DNA from: an uncultured Alistipes sp.
Lineage (GTDB): Bacteria > Bacteroidota > Bacteroidia > Bacteroidales > Rikenellaceae
DNA: 64,000 nucleotides
NCBI GenBank assembly: GCA_900549685.1
Contig: UROX01000001.1
Coordinates: forward strand, 1 to 64,000
Direction: 5' to 3'
The notes under the pieces: model-generated
What the model was told of the DNA's origin: nothing
Database searches by the model: none
The model's input: only the letters and a program-made list of their open reading frames with translations
Part shown: piece after piece, positions 62,919 through 64,000 of the stretch
How the letters are laid out: every line of letters starts with the position of its first letter
Position numbering within the stretch: the first letter of the stretch is position 1
Translations under genes and position numbers: made by a program

Positions 62919-64000
62919 ATGGGAAAACGTATTCTCTGCGCTCTGGCGAGCGTCGTACTGTTCGCCCTGCCGTGGCTGGGCGGAAGCGCGCTGACGCTGT
63001 TCGTAGCATTCGTGCCGTTGCTGTGCATCGAGCGCGACCTATACGGGAAAACCGGGAAAAAAGGACGCCCGCTGCGGTTCTGGCCCTACCCCGTACTCGT
63101 CTTCGCACTGTGGTGGCTCGCCACGGTGTGGTGGGTGGGATTCGCCGCGGTCATCGGCGTCGCAGCGGCAACGCTCGTGGGAACGGTGCTCATGGCCGGC
63201 GTTTTCCTGATCTATCATGCCGTCGCCCGACGGGCGCCGCGTCCGTTGGCCTACACGGTGCTGGTCGCGGGCTGGCTCGCCTACGAATGGCTCTACCTGC
63301 ACGGCGAAATATCGTTCCCCTGGCTGGTGCTGGGCAACGGATTCGCCAGGGACATCCGGTTGGTGCAATGGTACGAATACACCGGGGCGCTGGGCGGATC
63401 GCTCTGGGTGCTGCTCGTCAATCTGCTCGTGTTCGAGGCCTGGAAACGCCGGCGCGACTTCCGGGCGTGGATCGCCCCGGGGATAGCTTTCGCACTGCCT
63501 GCCGCAGTATCGCTGGCAATGTACGCCTCGTACCGCGAAGACGTTTCGCTCGGGAGCACGACCGTCGCGATCGTCCAGCCCAATGTCGATCCCTATAAAG
63601 AGAAATTCAAGCTCACCTCCGAACGGCGCAGCGAAATGCTCGTCGAACTGATGGAACAGGCGCCCGAGAACGTCGATTTCATCGTGGCTCCCGAAACGGC
63701 CATCGACGAGCGGTACATGGAGCACAGGCTCCTGCATGCCCCGTCGGTGGACCGCATCCGCACGTTCGTGCGCGAGCAGCGGCCGGAAGCGACGGTCGTC
63801 GTGGGGTCGCTCACCTACCGTCCCTACGAATCGGAGGAAACCGCCTCACCCACGGCCCGCCACAGCGGATCGCTCTGGTACGACGTCTACAACAGCGCCC
63901 TGTCACTCGACTCGACCGAACGGATCGGCATCCATCACAAGGCCAAACTGGTCATCGGCGTCGAGATGATACCCTATTATCCGCTGGTCAAGAAACTGAA
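62919..64000 (+). CDS. lnt: Apolipoprotein N-acyltransferase (3' end beyond the window)
   Basis: The first 360 residues of an inner-membrane enzyme that N-acylates the lipid-modified cysteine of lipoproteins. The N-terminal ~190 residues contain several hydrophobic segments (LFALPWLGGSALTLFVAF; LWWLATVWWVGF; HGEISFPWLVLGNGFA). The carbon-nitrogen-hydrolase domain follows with VAIVQPNVDPYKEKF, the catalytic Glu in VAPETAIDERY, YNSALSL and the catalytic Lys in HHKAKLVIGVEMIPYYP. The frame has no stop to the end of the window, so the C-terminal part, including the nucleophile Cys, is missing only because of the cut. The start at 62919 (MGKRILCAL) follows a consensus -7 element by 21 bases. Confidence 0.93.
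   Translation, partial: MGKRILCALASVVLFALPWLGGSALTLFVAFVPLLCIERDLYGKTGKKGRPLRFWPYPVLVFALWWLATVWWVGFAAVIGVAAATLVGTVLMAGVFLIYHAVARRAPRPLAYTVLVAGWLAYEWLYLHGEISFPWLVLGNGFARDIRLVQWYEYTGALGGSLWVLLVNLLVFEAWKRRRDFRAWIAPGIAFALPAAVSLAMYASYREDVSLGSTTVAIVQPNVDPYKEKFKLTSERRSEMLVELMEQAPENVDFIVAPETAIDERYMEHRLLHAPSVDRIRTFVREQRPEATVVVGSLTYRPYESEETASPTARHSGSLWYDVYNSALSLDSTERIGIHHKAKLVIGVEMIPYYPLVKKL

Overview
The window reads as chromosomal DNA of a GC-rich member of the Bacteroidales. The evidence is the recurring Bacteroidetes -7 promoter element (TAnnTTTG, in the best cases with TTTG 19-20 bases upstream), families largely confined to the phylum (DUF4199, DUF4293, BACON-domain lipoproteins, M64 peptidase), and Bacteroidetes-type LeuS, ParC/ParE and RlmN. 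High GC together with a futalosine-type menaquinone gene suggests a Rikenellaceae/Alistipes-like genome; that is inference. The exception is the first ~900 bases: a lower-GC, clostridial-looking dapA that runs without a stop into the back half of a Bacteroidetes pepE. This is most likely an assembly chimera.

Layout. 1-6,000: dapA/pepE chimera, yraN, a HAD nucleotidase and a DMT transporter sharing face-to-face promoters, and two related secreted proteins of unknown function. 6,700-13,750: dxs-leuS on the minus strand, and an OmpA-type lipoprotein, pyrH and frr on the plus strand. 13,750-16,500: gene-poor DNA holding a strong terminator, a perfect 50-bp palindrome, a C_GCAxxG_C_C protein and folE. 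16,700-21,350: a PIF1-like helicase with HRDC/HTH tail, upp and hflX. 21,500-27,050: tRNA-Ala(GGC), rlmN, a thioredoxin, a Wzx/MurJ-type flippase, dut and a BACON lipoprotein. 27,400-30,620: carB. 31,000-36,700: a small secreted protein, DUF4293, GT2, DUF4199, tsaC, the SRP RNA (not a protein gene and easily missed), mltG and a LolA-like carrier. 36,970-51,240: a 14-kb same-strand run plsC-parE-parC-aroK-DUF3298-purL-murI-ftsK. 51,550-56,770: polyprenyl synthase, rsmG, rpmH, mqnE, a PASTA protein and an RluD-type synthase on the plus strand. 57,300-62,600: a DNA-deoxyinosine glycosylase, an M64 peptidase lipoprotein, and overlapping ispH, cmk and lysE genes on the minus strand. An lnt gene runs off the right end.

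How the genes work together. dxs and ispH are the first and last steps of the MEP isoprenoid pathway; the polyprenyl synthase extends its products for quinone or undecaprenyl carriers, and mqnE feeds menaquinone. murI, mltG, the flippase and ftsK serve the cell wall and division. plsC, lnt and the LolA-like protein serve envelope lipids and lipoproteins. pyrH, carB, upp, dut, cmk and purL cover nucleotide supply. rlmN, rsmG, tsaC, rluD, hflX, frr, rpmH, leuS, tRNA-Ala and SRP RNA serve translation and export.

I saw no prophage, insertion sequence, CRISPR array, toxin-antitoxin pair or recognisable defence island. The more unusual signals are the chimeric first gene, the 50-bp palindrome, the overlapping divergent promoters at ~3.07 kb and ~34.8 kb, and the pair of uncharacterised secreted paralogues at 4.4-5.9 kb.
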